A stretch of DNA of 64,000 nucleotides. It comes from Linum tenue (Eukaryota > Streptophyta > Magnoliopsida > Malpighiales > Linaceae). The position numbers were made by a program, and so were the translations under genes. The DNA lies in NCBI GenBank assembly GCA_946122785.1, contig CAMGYJ010000002.1:62893703-62957702 (forward strand), written 5' to 3'. This document shows, piece by piece, positions 1-10,773 of this stretch. The notes beneath the pieces are model-generated. The model saw nothing but the letters and a program-made list of their open reading frames with translations, did not search any database and was not told the DNA's origin. How positions within the stretch are numbered: position 1 is the first letter of the stretch; each line of letters opens with the position of its first letter.

Positions 1-852
1 TTAACAAAAAAAAATCATTTCTTGCTATAGGGCCCGAAAAGGGGTTATGGTTACGGTGGTAAGAACATCAGATACGGAATATTTTACACCTAAACTTGTT
101 CGTCCACCCATAACAACAACCTACAACATAATGAGTGGATTTGTGTTTCAACTTTCAACTCCTAACTTTGGAGTAAGAACAGGAGGCAGATAGGCCATCC
201 CTAGCGACCAGCGAGCGAACGCACCGTTTTACTTGTAAAAGCGGGTTTTTCATGTTGTGCTGTGCCGGACTGCCGGTACAAGGGATATGCATCATATATG
301 CTTTTATATTTTCTACGCTTATGTTCTTGTCAGCTAAAGCGAAAGGCAAGAGAGCTCGAGAGGTTTCGACGGAGAGAGCGAAAGCGAAGCGGGAACCGTC
401 CACCGGATCTATTGTTGCCACCGTCGCTACGCGCCTCTTCCGGCGGTCATTGAAGCAGATTAGCAGTGCAGGGGGGAAAAAAGATCTAGAAATAAGCAAA
501 AGCCAAATAGCTCGGACTCTTTCTCCCTTGTGTACCTTCGTCGTTTTCGAATCTCCGTTCGACAGCGGGACAAATCCACATTCTGATAACCGCATCGAAC
601 CTCGAAAGGCGTTCTTCACACCCTTAGGTATTGCTTTTCTCCCTCAATTGCATTAGATTTGAACTCGGACCTTTGATTTGGTGAATTGTGGTAATGGGCA
701 AGTCTAAGGGACGGCTGCCTTCATTTGCTTTTGTGGTTATGATGCTAGCAAGCAATTCCAGTGGCCTCTCACATGGATCTGAAGGTTTATGTGTGCTGAT
801 TGCCGTTTATTTTTGTGTGGATAGGGTATAATATACGGTTTGTTTGTGAGAC
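1..852 (+). promoter_or_regulatory. Upstream region and probable 5' leader of SYP61
   Basis: No protein is recognisable on either strand; open frames between 155 and 997 look like chance frames. The stretch from about 330 to 626 is GC-richer than its surroundings and is followed by a plausible splice donor at 627 (cttag|gtattg). A 5'-UTR exon followed by a 5'-UTR intron ending just before the ATG at 853 is therefore likely (inference). No clear TATA box was identified. Confidence 0.4.
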
Positions 853-2937
853 ATGTCTTCTGCTCAAGATCCCTTTTATATCGTGAAAGAGGAGATTCAG
901 GACTCTGTAAGTTTGAACATCGCTGTCTGTTTGTTTCTCTTTTTCTCCCCCTATGAGTTTTGCATACATAAAACGCTCTGCTATATCTGTTTGCCAATCA
1001 CATCGTTGTGTCTCTGAGTTCAGAATTGTCTATATTTGATGGGCTTTGGGTTTGCCCAGTTAGGTGCTCACAGTCCTTGTTTTGTTGTCTGCTAGATTGA
1101 TAAGTTGCTATCAACGTTTCAACAATGGGAACGGCTTTCTTCTAATGCTGGAGAGCAAGCGAGCCTCACAAAGGAGCTTCTCGCTAATAGTGAGAGCATC
1201 GAGTGGCAGGTATTAGCAGTTTCGGATTCAGTGATTCTCCTCTATGATGTTCTTTTTGGTTAGGATAATGAAAGCTCTGCCAGACTTGTGTTACGAGTCG
1301 TCTTGTTAGATTTTCTTATGGCTATATTTGTAGTCTCTGGGAGTGCTTATTGCTGCTGTACAACTCCAAAATACTGATTCATTTCTATGATGTATAATTT
1401 TCAATATGAGCCAGCCAACAAGTCTTAATTTTGAGTTATTGCAAGTTCAAGCTAAACGGTCTGCGTAGATGGAACATTGTCGTTTCTTTATTGAACCCGG
1501 TAATCCACTTTCTACATATGTTGACCAGTTCTCCTTGGTAGGAAGGTGGATGAATTGGACAAAGCAATTTCTGTAGCAGCTCGAGATCCTTCTTTGTATG
1601 GCATTGATCAAGTGGAACTTGAGAGCCGAAGAAGATGGACTAGCAGTGCCCGCACTCAGGTACTGTTTTCTGAAACATTCTTTGAAAAGTTTATGGTGTG
1701 GTCAATGGTTGAGTTATGTTGATTGCTAAATATTGTAGATTTGGGATCTGTGTGGTTGTTGAAACTGCAAGTACACTTGAGTTTGACAAACAAGGTCTTG
1801 ATGTTTTGTTTCTCTGTTATGATTACTTAAAGATCCTTTCACTCCTATTAGGTAGGTGATGTGAAGAGGTCAGTGGTTGCTGGAAGAGAGGCTATTGAGG
1901 GCGGAGCTACAAGCTTACATGGGATGCGCAGGGAGTTGATGAGGCTGCAAAACTCTCAACATACAGCTGGATCCAACCAGTACATTGACGACAATGATAA
2001 TTTTATACAATCTGAATCAGATAGACAGTTGCTTCTTATTAAGTATAGAGTTCTTTTCCCTTGCTTTAGAATTTTGTTTATTTGACTTTCTCTTACTAGA
2101 CTCTGGTTATTTTCGTAATTCATTAGGTTTCAGGATTTGATGGGTGCTTACTGACCCTATTCTTTCACTGTCTTGCCATAAAGGTTTCTACTGAATGATA
2201 TCATTTTGAGTAGGAGTAGTATTTATTTACTTATTTATCAAGAGTTCTATGTGGGTGCTTGGGATACCTCAAATCCATATGAAGAACTTTAATTAGATTG
2301 TTTTCCCTTGTTTCACAGCTGAACGAGAAAGAACATATATATTTATTTAGTACTTCTATAACTGGTCCCCATGTTTTGGTCTTCATGCTTTTGCTGTAAT
2401 TGGTGTTTTGTAGGCAGCAAGATGAAGAGCTGGATGAACTGAGTGCTAGCGTTGAGAGAATTGGTGGTGTCGGGCTTACCATCCACGAAGAACTTCTTGC
2501 ACAGGTCAGTAATTTCCAACTTCATGGCTATTGTATTAATCCATAATTCCTCCATACTTCATCAGTATTTTTTTTGTTGACTAAAACAATACTGAATGTG
2601 GCCCTGCTACCTGAACTTTATCCTTGGTTGACTACTGAACTGAAACTTTTGGTGTCTCAGGAAAAGATCATTGATGATCTAGGCAACGAAATGGACAGCA
2701 CAACTAACCGGCTCGATTTTGTTCAGGTGATTTCAGATGATTTTTTTCTCTTGTACTAAATAGCTACGCTTAAAAACTGTCGATAATTTAGAAGAAGTAA
2801 CCCTCCGCATGTCCTCTTGTCTGCAGAAAAAGGTTGCGATGGTCATGAAGAAGGCTAGTGCTAAGGGCCAGTTGATGATGATATTGTTTTTGATAATTCT
2901 GTTCATAATCCTGTTTGTGCTGGTCTTCTTGACTTGA
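853..2937 (+). CDS. SYP61: SYP61, Qc-SNARE of the trans-Golgi network
   Basis: Seven coding exons can be joined at GT-AG sites: 853-906, 1096-1209, 1546-1659, 1852-2042, 2414-2504, 2661-2726 and 2827-2937. They give 246 aa, close to Arabidopsis SYP61 (about 245 aa). The N-terminus MSSAQDPFYIVKEEIQDS is the family hallmark. Residues about 5-100 form the syntaxin-6-type N-terminal bundle, about 155-217 the Qc SNARE helix (Q188, in ELLAQEKIIDDL, is the likely zero-layer glutamine), and 226-245 a C-terminal membrane anchor ending in FVLVFLT. In Arabidopsis the protein acts in TGN-to-plasma-membrane vesicle fusion and in salt and ABA responses (established knowledge). No frameshift or stop interrupts the model, so it should be functional. 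The start is fixed by family identity. Confidence 0.96.
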
Positions 2938-3924
2938 GTCGTAAAACCAGTTGGAAAGGAATATGAACGGGATGATGGGAGATCAGTTTTGGAATGACGA
3001 GGAATGTATGAAGAAGAATTGATATGCAGGCACGTCCCGGAAACCTTGGCTAGGTTTTGCCCGAAGAGGATGAAGGATTTAGTATGCCGGTAGAATTTAG
3101 CAGCAGCATTCTCGAATTCACATTACCTATATTATATTTGTGTCCCTTCGGTTATAGATAGATGGTTTTGGTCTGATTGGCACCGGGAGGATGAGTCGTA
3201 GAATAAATACATAGTTTGTTTGGTTTTGTTCTCTGTTCTGGAATGGTCAATTTGTGATCTGGTATCAAAATCACAGTTCTTGCTATATTTGCTTTTTGCC
3301 ATATGGTCACGTTGCTTTGTGGTCCTCGTATCGAAGTGAATGCTCCCCTTCTGAGTCAAGTCCGTAACCAAAGTGCCTTCAGCAACTATTTACTATAGCG
3401 CACGTTCAAAGCATGAAAAGATTTTCAGAGTGCATTATTTTATAGATTATGATGAACTTGTTCTTGCTATGCTGAAATTTCAAAATTTGTGTTAAAACAA
3501 ATTTGTGTTAAAACAAAATAGGCGATGGGTAGACCGTTAGTTGGGATGCAAACTTGTAAAAGCCTAAAATCAATTCCATATGGGGGAAACTTCCTCTCGA
3601 CAACCAGAAACATCCTAGAAACAAGTTGGAGAGCAGAGAGCACTTCTAAGACGAGATTGAAGGCCATAATCAAGAGACATCAAGTTCGAGCTACAGAATC
3701 TCGGATTGAAGGCACAAGATCACAAGTTTACAAGAGGTCTTTGATCGTTTGACTTTTGATCATGTGCTCTTCTTTATCTATGAGTAGTCAAACGCGAGTG
3801 GTTATTTAGGTTAGTGGAACTTAGAATGGTTGTAGGATTTCATATCGATATAATAATGATTATTTGAATTTATTTCTAGTGATTATTGTCTTATTGATTG
3901 ATTATATCATAACAAAATATAACT
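2938..3924. other. SYP61 3' UTR and intergenic sequence
   Basis: The first few hundred bases after the stop are the probable 3' UTR. An open frame at 3525-3752 (75 aa) matches nothing I recognise and its codon pattern gives no support. The interval ends at the LTR retrotransposon; TAACT at 3920-3924 is its left target-site duplication. Confidence 0.5.
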
Positions 3925-4659
3925 TGTTGGGGGTGTAAATATGACATGACCCAACCGAACAGTAAGTATGGTCCGCTAAGCACATATGGACCCAAGCCCA
4001 TGAAACACCACAAGGCCCAACTGAAGCCCAACAAAGTATCACAAAGCTTTACCTATAAAGATGCTCCTAGGTCTTCCAAGTAAGGGGGTCTCTTCTTCTC
4101 TTCTTCTCACTTTGACAAATCACTTCTCTCTCTACACTATCTCTCTCTACCATGGTTGTCACGCCGGCCGGCGTGCCACCGGTTATACCGGGTTCAACCG
4201 GTACCGGTCATAAAATCGGCGTGACACCACCGGTATGACCGGCATGATCGATATACGAATCTCTAAGTAAAATGACCTTATTTTAGAGAATTTAATTGAT
4301 AAAAATTATTTTATTATTTATTTTATGAGTATAAAAGTTAAATATTGATGTTATTTGTTGGATTCAAATATAAATGTTTAGGTATTGACGTTAAATGTCA
4401 TGTTTCAATATGAGTATTTATAATTTTATTTGTAATATTGACCGGCATGAACCGGCACAAACCGGTATGTGCCACCGGTTGAACCATTCTACTTGCTAAA
4501 CCGGCACACTGGCATAAACCGGTTTGACAACCTTGCTCTCTACCCATGCTCTCCATGTTTCCCAATCACTATACTAATGTTGATCGTTGGAGTATAGATA
4601 AGGGGGGTCATCCCCGCCCTTTCACAGATCCGGAGCTTCCTTGTTTCTTGGCTGAAACA
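3925..4659 (+). repeat. 5' LTR of the 3925-8982 element (contains a MITE)
   Basis: It starts tgttgggggtgtaaatatga and ends ttggctgaaaca. The part without the MITE aligns with 8642-8982 almost base for base. A pyrimidine-rich stretch with repeated tctctc/ttcttc lies around 4090-4150. Confidence 0.92.
4151..4535. mobile_element. hAT-type MITE (CCGGTT-rich) inserted in the 5' LTR
   Basis: The terminal inverted repeats are CATGGTTGTCA on the left and TGACAACCTTG on the right. It is flanked by a perfect 8-bp duplication, CTCTCTAC (4143-4150 and 4536-4543), and the 3' LTR shows the empty site. An 8-bp duplication is the hAT signature. The termini are rich in ACCGGT/AACCGG repeats, the middle is AT-rich and there is no coding capacity. 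Diverged relatives lie at 14086, 29030 and 35283-35834. Confidence 0.9.
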
Positions 4660-4660
4660 A

Positions 4661-4680
4661 TTGGGGCGCCAGATAGGGGC
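4661..4680 (+). other. Primer-binding-site position of the 3925-8982 element
   Basis: The sequence ttggggcgccagataggggc starts two bases after the 5' LTR, where a primer-binding site belongs, and resembles the TTGGCGCC-type sites of some plant Ty3 elements. I could not match it exactly to a tRNA 3' end. Confidence 0.4.
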
Positions 4681-6308
4681 AACCGGAAAACATATGTTTT
4701 GTGAAGAGATGCCCAAAATGAAGAGGGATCGTAACTTCCTGTTCATCTTTTTGAGTGGATGGTTTTACGAGACGAAGACCAGATGTGGCTCAATGGATCC
4801 TCGATCCATGATTTATCTCAAGATAATTTACAATCCTGCTTGGGGCCGCCATGGGGTTCTTGGTGAAGGTATTGGAGAGTGAGTTGGAAACAGAAGATGA
4901 GATTTGGTGAGTTATTCTACTTTCCTTCGAGCTCCATTGATGGGTCGAGTTGTCCAGTTCGTAGCGATAACAAAAAAAAAAAAAAAAGAGAGAGAGAAGA
5001 AGAAGAATCAGAACAGATTAATGAGAGGAAAAGAGAGCTCCAATGGGTGAAAAAGCCAAAACCATATATCACCTCCATGGGTCGTTTCCTGATCTTCTTT
5101 TTCGACCTTCACTGAAAACCAGAGTCTCCCGATACCCAAATCTACTTCTCCTATCACTCTTTCCCAATACCCAGATCTGCACCTCCAAAATCACTACCAC
5201 AAAGAATATCATCCGCTCAGTTCCAAACCATAGTTTGAATCTTCCCCGACTCCGAAGCCGAGGTACAAAAAAGAGCATCAACAGCTCTGTTAACAAGAAA
5301 GCCCAGATCCGGCTCCTAAGTTATCTTTGTCCATTCTTTTAAGAAAATCTGGATCTGATTTTAGTTTTTTGTTTCATTGGGGTCATTAAACCGATATTTG
5401 CTCACGTTATTGGGGGAAACTATGCTGGAAGGAAATAAATTGTTGAGGAGAAAGAGGAAAGAAAACAGATCTGCACTTGTTCTGGTGATGGGGATAGCAA
5501 TTGGGCGTTGGCAGAATGAAAAGAAAAAGAAGAGGGCGCTGGGGAATCTGGAATCGTCCACGATGAAAAGGACGAAGCGCATAAAGGAAGAACAAAGGAA
5601 AAGAGGGGGAAAAATGATGCCCATGGGTCATGGCGCCTGCTCGAAGTAAAGTTGTTGTAGGCGCCCATTTTACTCATTACAAGAAATCATCCAACTTGTG
5701 AGCCCAATCACATGGACTCTGCAGGCGTAGCGCTCCCCGATTTGTTGTTTGAAGCCCAAGACGCTCACTCAAATGAACGCCCAGATCAAGACAGCCCATA
5801 GGAAGCTCAAGCGTTCAGATCAGAAATCAAAATTAAATAGCTCATGATAGGGATCGAACACTCAGTCATGATTACAATTTACAATGCTGCCAGAAGGTAG
5901 GCGGCACTGCCACTGTGCTACAACACTACCACGGTACCTAATGTTGGGCGTCCATATTTATATTTAGATCTTTTAATGGTCTTGTTACAACACCAAATCA
6001 TTGGGACTTGATCTTGGCACCTGAAAGAAGGATTCAGATGCCCTATGCCATGAGAATACTATTTTGTCATATCATATTGATGTGGGAGGCGCATACTCTT
6101 AGCAACAACCTTTTGTGGAGGCTCCAGCTTTCTTCACTCTAACACTGCTAGTCAAGCGCCTACACCACAAGTCCATAACCATGTTTCTCCAAAGCATGTG
6201 CCTTTAAAGCGATAGCCTGAATTTCATCGCACTCACCAAGCCCGGTACTAAACTTCTTTGTGAAATTTGGTTTTTACCTCCGCAAAATATTGCTTTTGGT
6301 TTGAAATA
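4681..6308 (+). other. Internal non-coding part of the LTR element
   Basis: Contains a poly-A/GA-rich tract (4970-5000) and open frames at 5043-5342 and 5377-5649 that match no retroelement or host protein I know. The second is Lys/Arg-rich and lies in low-complexity sequence. No gag, protease, RT, RNase H or integrase motif was found in any frame. Confidence 0.5.
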
Positions 6309-6990
6309 TTCGTAGTGTCTCAAAATAGCATATTCGGTTGGAAACACTTTTTGCGTCCAAATATAGCACCGCAAATGAAAGTACTCTCCGCGCCCAAATA
6401 TAATGCCCGTGGTTAGCATTACTCTCCGCGCCCAAATTTAGCGCCTATTGTTGGAAATACTCTCCGCGCCCAAATATAGCGCCCGTGGTCAGCAATACTC
6501 TCCGCGCCCAAATTTAGCGCCTGTCGTTGGAAATACTCTCCGCGCCCAAATATAGCGCCCGTGGTCAGCAATACTCTCCGCGCCCAAATTTAGCGCATGT
6601 TGTTAGAAGTACTCTCCGCGCCTAAATATAGCGCCCGTGTTCAGCAATACTCTCCGCGCCCAAATATAGCGCCTGTGGTCAGCAATACTCTCCGCGCCCA
6701 AATTTAGCGCATGTTGTTAGAAGTACTCTCCCCGCCTAAATATAGCGCCCGTGGTCAGCAATACTCTCCGCACCCAAAATTAGCGCATGTTGTTAGAAAT
6801 ACTCTCCGCGCCCAAATTTAGCGCCCATGGTCAGAAATACTCTCCGCGCTCAAATTTAGCGTCCGTGGTTTGAAATATTCTTCGCGCCCACGTTTAGCTC
6901 CCGTGATTTGGAATACTCTATGCGCGCAAATATGACGCCCTTGGTTAAAAATACTATGTGTCTAAATGTAGCGCCCTGAAGTAAAAATAG
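6309..6990. repeat. Tandem array of about 18 units of 38 bp with alternating A/B types
   Basis: The unit begins actctccgcgcccaaat and is 38 bp in the core (6421-6860). Two variants alternate: A (aaatttagcgcc..ttggaaat) and B (aaatatagcgcccgtggtca), in the order A B A B A' B B A' B A'. Outer copies at both edges are more diverged, as expected for an array growing from the middle. Every unit carries GCGCC or close variants. It lies inside the non-coding LTR element. Confidence 0.9.
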
Positions 6991-7194
6991 GGGCCCGAAA
7001 AAATATTAGGGGCATAGGTGGGTGCCCTATGACAAAGAGAGCTTATAGTCGGTGAGCTCAGTGAACTGAGTATAATGGGCCGAAGACCAGCCATGCACCC
7101 CTGGTACAAAAAAGGGGCATGTACAATACTTGTTACAGGCGCCCAACTACTACCAGTTCAGCACTCCAGCGCAAACTAATAAGAGCATGTCTTA

Positions 7195-7522
7195 GGGTCG
7201 TTTGGAGGTTGAGATTTGAAGTGAGGTATTTAGCAAATACATGTAATGATAAGATTAAGTCGTTTTTTTGGTTCACTTTGAGTTAGAATGCATGCATTAT
7301 CTTTTTGTTGGGCCCACCTACAATCACTCAAAATGAATGATTATAAATCTCTACTAAAAGGTGAGATTGTTAATGAGGGATTGTCTACCCTACTTTTTGT
7401 TTCATCATTGCTCTTCCAAACAAAGTATTTTCCTAATACATGCATTGAATCAATACATCAAATGATAATACACTAATTGACCTAATACATCAATTTGAAG
7501 AATCACAATTTCCAAACGACCC
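7195..7522. mobile_element. MITE with GGGTCGTTTGG ends inside the LTR element
   Basis: The left end is gggtcgtttggaggttg and the right end ccaaacgaccc, an inverted pair. CTTA occurs on both sides (7191-7194 and 7523-7526). The TTA within it would fit a PIF/Harbinger-type 3-bp duplication. The interior is AT-rich and non-coding. Confidence 0.7.
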
Positions 7523-7785
7523 CTTAATTCAAAGTAAAAGAGCCACACAAAGTTAAGAAATGGGAACTCCAGCCTAGCTCATCCACAATGGAAGCGTAAG
7601 ATCTTCCTCACTGAGATGAGGTTGATGATTTATAGCAGGCGCCCCTTGATTTATAGCAACACCATACCACCAGAGGCATTCAAAAAGTGATGGGGAATAG
7701 GCGCATACCAACAAGCTAATGGGAAACAAAGTGATACATATGAAGTTTCACAAAGGAAGCACTTCCAAGGTTAAGCTAAGTATTT

Positions 7786-8641
7786 CCCATCACTTATCGA
7801 GTTAACTTTGCATGAGTCAAATTCTAATGCACTACTTAGTATCCTTGTGGCTTATTTTATTGTTTAATATTGGGGGACAAGAGAGCACGACATCATTTTG
7901 AGATGGGAAATGGAAGCTTTGAGGACCTAAAACTAAAAAAAATAGGTGTGCCATACGTACAGATGCATGTCAGTTAGAGTGGAGAGGTATTTGTTGTGGC
8001 GCCTAAGGCAACCTGACTTTCAAATGCGGACGCCAATGCTCATTTTTTAGGCACCCCTATCCTAGCCACAACGAGCCATGTCAAAAAGTAAGATAAGTCT
8101 TTTCTATCACTACTCGAGTTACATTCCTAGTTATTGTATAAATCAAATTATGTTGCATCACTTAGTATATTTGCGATCATTCATCGTGTAATTAATATAG
8201 TAACGGGGGACACAAACTGGGGGACAAAACAACAAAGGTTCTTGGGTGAAATTTGACAAGTGGGGAGACTTTAGTTAGCCGTCCAGTGTACCACTGGGCG
8301 CCTAACTGGGGGACAATTAGGGATAACATGCGCATGCACATTCAATATTTTTTCTAAGGCAATGACGTAACCTTGTTAGACATGAGAAGTGCAATAAGTG
8401 AATTTTGACACTGCTTGAGTTATATAACTAACTATGCCATGAGTCATATTATAGTATATTGCTCAGTCTTTGTTGTAAGTTATTCAATCAGCACGATGTT
8501 GGGGGCATAAGTGAACCAATCAGGGTGCAAAGAGGGGCGTGCACATCATACGCCAAACGTAGAAACCACAAAAGTTTGACAATATGAAGACTTCTAGTTA
8601 GGCATCCAGTGTACCACTGAATACCTAACTGGGGGACAATT
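7786..8641 (+). repeat. Three degenerate ~305-bp direct repeats before the 3' LTR
   Basis: Similar blocks begin near 7786, 8100 and 8400 (tatcact..cgagtta, then catgagtcaaattctaat and its variants, then cttagtat). Each ends in a ggggga-rich tract near 7872, 8214-8224 and 8500. Within the last two, ccagtgtaccactg followed by cctaactgggggacaatt is repeated at 8281 and 8609. The repeats multiply the polypurine-tract region of the element. Confidence 0.7.
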
Positions 8642-8982
8642 GTTGGGGGTGTAAATATGGCATGGCCCAACCGAACAATAAGTATGGTCCGCTAAGCACA
8701 TATGGACCCAAGCCCATGAAACACCACAAGGCCCAACTGAAGCCCAACAAAGTATCACAAAGCTTTACCTATAAAGATGCTCCTAGGTCTTCCAAGTAAG
8801 GGGGTCTCTTCTTCTCTTCTTCTCACTTTGACAGATCACTTCTCTCTCTACACTATCTCTCTCTACCCATGCTCTCCATGTTTCCCAATCACTATACTAA
8901 TGTTGATCGTTGGAGTGTAGATAAGGGGGGTCATCCCCACCCTTTCACAGATCCGGAGCTTCCTTGTTTCTTGGCTGAAACA
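8642..8982 (+). repeat. 3' LTR of the 3925-8982 element
   Basis: 341 bp, starting tgttgggggtgtaaatatgg and ending ttggctgaaaca, followed by target duplication TAACT. It lacks the MITE found in the other LTR. Confidence 0.92.
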
Positions 8983-8987
8983 TAACT

Positions 8988-9702
8988 CTTGTAACTGAGC
9001 AAGTGTATGATTTAGGTCTTAGGAATCTAGTAAGCCTCGGAGAACTCAACCTATACAACATCTTTTACCTCTAAAGATAATTCTTATTTTACTACCTTTC
9101 TATTTTCTAAAGCGAACTAAAAGCAAGAAATCAAATGGAACTTCAACAACAAACCCATAACTAACATTAGCTATTGGGATTGAGCAAGTGAGGAAAGGGA
9201 ACTCAAGGGAATCGGAATCCATACATTTTCATCAACTATGGTTGTTTGGATTGGTGATAATTTAGTTGGAATAGTATTGTTCATAATGCATTGTTTTTTT
9301 AATTTTCTGCACAAACAATACATGCATTGTTTGCTTGATGTGACACAAATTATCACTCAAAATGAGTGATAGTTAAATATCATGTTCTGGGTGAGATTGT
9401 TTGATTGAGATTGTTGGGGTTTTTTCTCTTCTAACTATGTCCCTACTTTTTACGTTAAAAATAAAGGGTAAAAGTGTCATTTCACTCAAAAAGTAACATA
9501 ACTTATATACATGTATATTTTTATGCATACATTAATGATAATTCATTAATTTAACTATCACCAAGATCAAATGACCGTTTAATTTTAACCAAGTACCACA
9601 AGTCCACAACAGATAATTTCCTTCGGACAAAGCTTTGTGTGTAATTTATTAACCCGAGGCATAGCAATCCGGTTATCCCAACTCCTAAGTCCTCTCAGAA
9701 GG
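8988..9702. other. Intergenic sequence with a probable MITE (about 9240-9576)
   Basis: No gene is visible. Sequence from about 9240 (ggttgtttggattggtgata) pairs with the inverted form ending at 9576 (tatcaccaagatcaaatgacc), giving an imperfect inverted repeat around an AT-rich core, consistent with an old MITE. The ORF at 9171-9356 (-) lies across its left end and looks spurious. Confidence 0.5.
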
Positions 9703-9716
9703 CACCAAGCCCTCTT

Positions 9717-10672
9717 TTTTTTTTTTACAAAGGGATCTTTATTGCACTTTGAATAATTGGTTACAGAGAGTAAATAAAAACTTGACTTCAAAGCAAGATC
9801 AAGGAACCAATGGAACCCAGGATGATACCAAACCATGCTAAGAACATACAACCAGTGGAAGCACAGCACAGAATGACATCACCCAAAACAAAAATCCAAG
9901 TTCTTGAGACAAAGGCAGAGCATTTATAATCCCTCTTTCTTCCAACCAAACCAAGAGCAAGAAGATCAGAACAACTTGTCCGATCACAGCGAGATCCATG
10001 GCATTGGACTTGCAAGCCATTTGCCGTCTCCTGGGGAGTGCACAAAGTCATCCATCACAGTGAATCTCAAAAGAGATTGCCTGACGGTGGAAGAGGCTGT
10101 GATGCAGATTGCTCCAAGCTGTGAAGGCAGAGGGGGCCAAGGTAGAGAGGATCGGTTCAAAGGGGAGCAAGCATACAAGTAGATCAACAAACCACCACAA
10201 AAGAACCGACTTCCACCGCAACCACCGGAGATGACTCACCTCTTCACGATCCGACAACCATCCAAGCAACAACACCACCTTGGGGAAGCCAGAGGGGGGG
10301 AGATGAGAATGGCTTCACCTTGCAGATGAGACCACCAACCTGGAAAGAACAACCATCACAAAGCAAAGGTCAAGCTTCCCAAGCTGCAACCTCCAGATCC
10401 TCAAACGAGCAAGCCTTGAAATCGCAAAATCCTAGATCTGGAATGCCAAAATGGCTGGAGAGACTGAAATCATAAAGATGAAAAGCCTAGAAGCAATGGC
10501 CTGAAGATCGAAAACACGACAAGCAAGAAAAGCGATAAAGAAATAGAAACTTGGGCTGCCGCCGGTCACCTGAAGCAGCCGGCGGCAGCCATGGAAGGCT
10601 TGAAAAAGAGGCTTTTTAGAGAGAAGGGAGAGTAAATTTGAAAAAGGTAAAGTTAGAGAGAGAGAGCACTTC
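9717..10672 (-). mobile_element. Non-autonomous L1-like retroposon with poly(A) tail
   Basis: A 14-bp direct repeat, caccaagccctctt, flanks it (9703-9716 and 10673-10686), a target duplication of the length typical of target-primed reverse transcription. On the minus strand it ends in aataaagatccctttgt plus a run of A (the T run at 9717-9726). It starts with a CTCTCTCTCT-rich leader (near 10640-10665) like plant L1 5' UTRs. At about 956 bp it has no reverse transcriptase or endonuclease, so it is an internally deleted L1 or a LINE-driven retroposon. The open frames within it are unrelated to known proteins. Confidence 0.8.
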
Positions 10673-10773
10673 CACCAAGCCCTCTTCGAATGTGTCATAG
10701 AACTCCTGGTCATCCTTAGTCATCTGTGCTAGAATAGACATGCCAAAACTCCTCCAACGAGATAGAAAGAAGT

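Larger units (their letters stand above)
3925..8982 (+). mobile_element. Non-coding LTR retrotransposon (LARD/TRIM-like)
   Basis: Two long terminal repeats, 3925-4659 and 8642-8982, start TG and end CA and are flanked by a perfect 5-bp duplication, TAACT (3920-3924 and 8983-8987). The left LTR is longer only because a 385-bp MITE plus its 8-bp duplication sits in it; without these the LTRs are 342 and 341 bp. They differ at about six bases, so the insertion is not recent. The interior encodes no gag or pol. It holds a tandem array (6309-6990), a MITE (7195-7522) and three degenerate copies of a roughly 305-bp block (7786-8641), each ending in a purine-rich ggggga tract. A purine tract (aactgggggacaat) lies just before the 3' LTR. 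It must be mobilised in trans (inference). Orientation is set by the primer-binding and purine-tract positions. Confidence 0.9.

Noticed and set aside
252..656. 134-aa plus-strand ORF and overlapping minus-strand ORF upstream of SYP61
   Set aside because: Overlapping frames on both strands, no recognisable domain, and the position fits a 5' leader with an intron.
6309..6990. Possible CRISPR-like array
   Set aside because: Units are directly adjacent with no unique spacers, the DNA is clearly plant nuclear, and the array lies inside an LTR element. It is a minisatellite.
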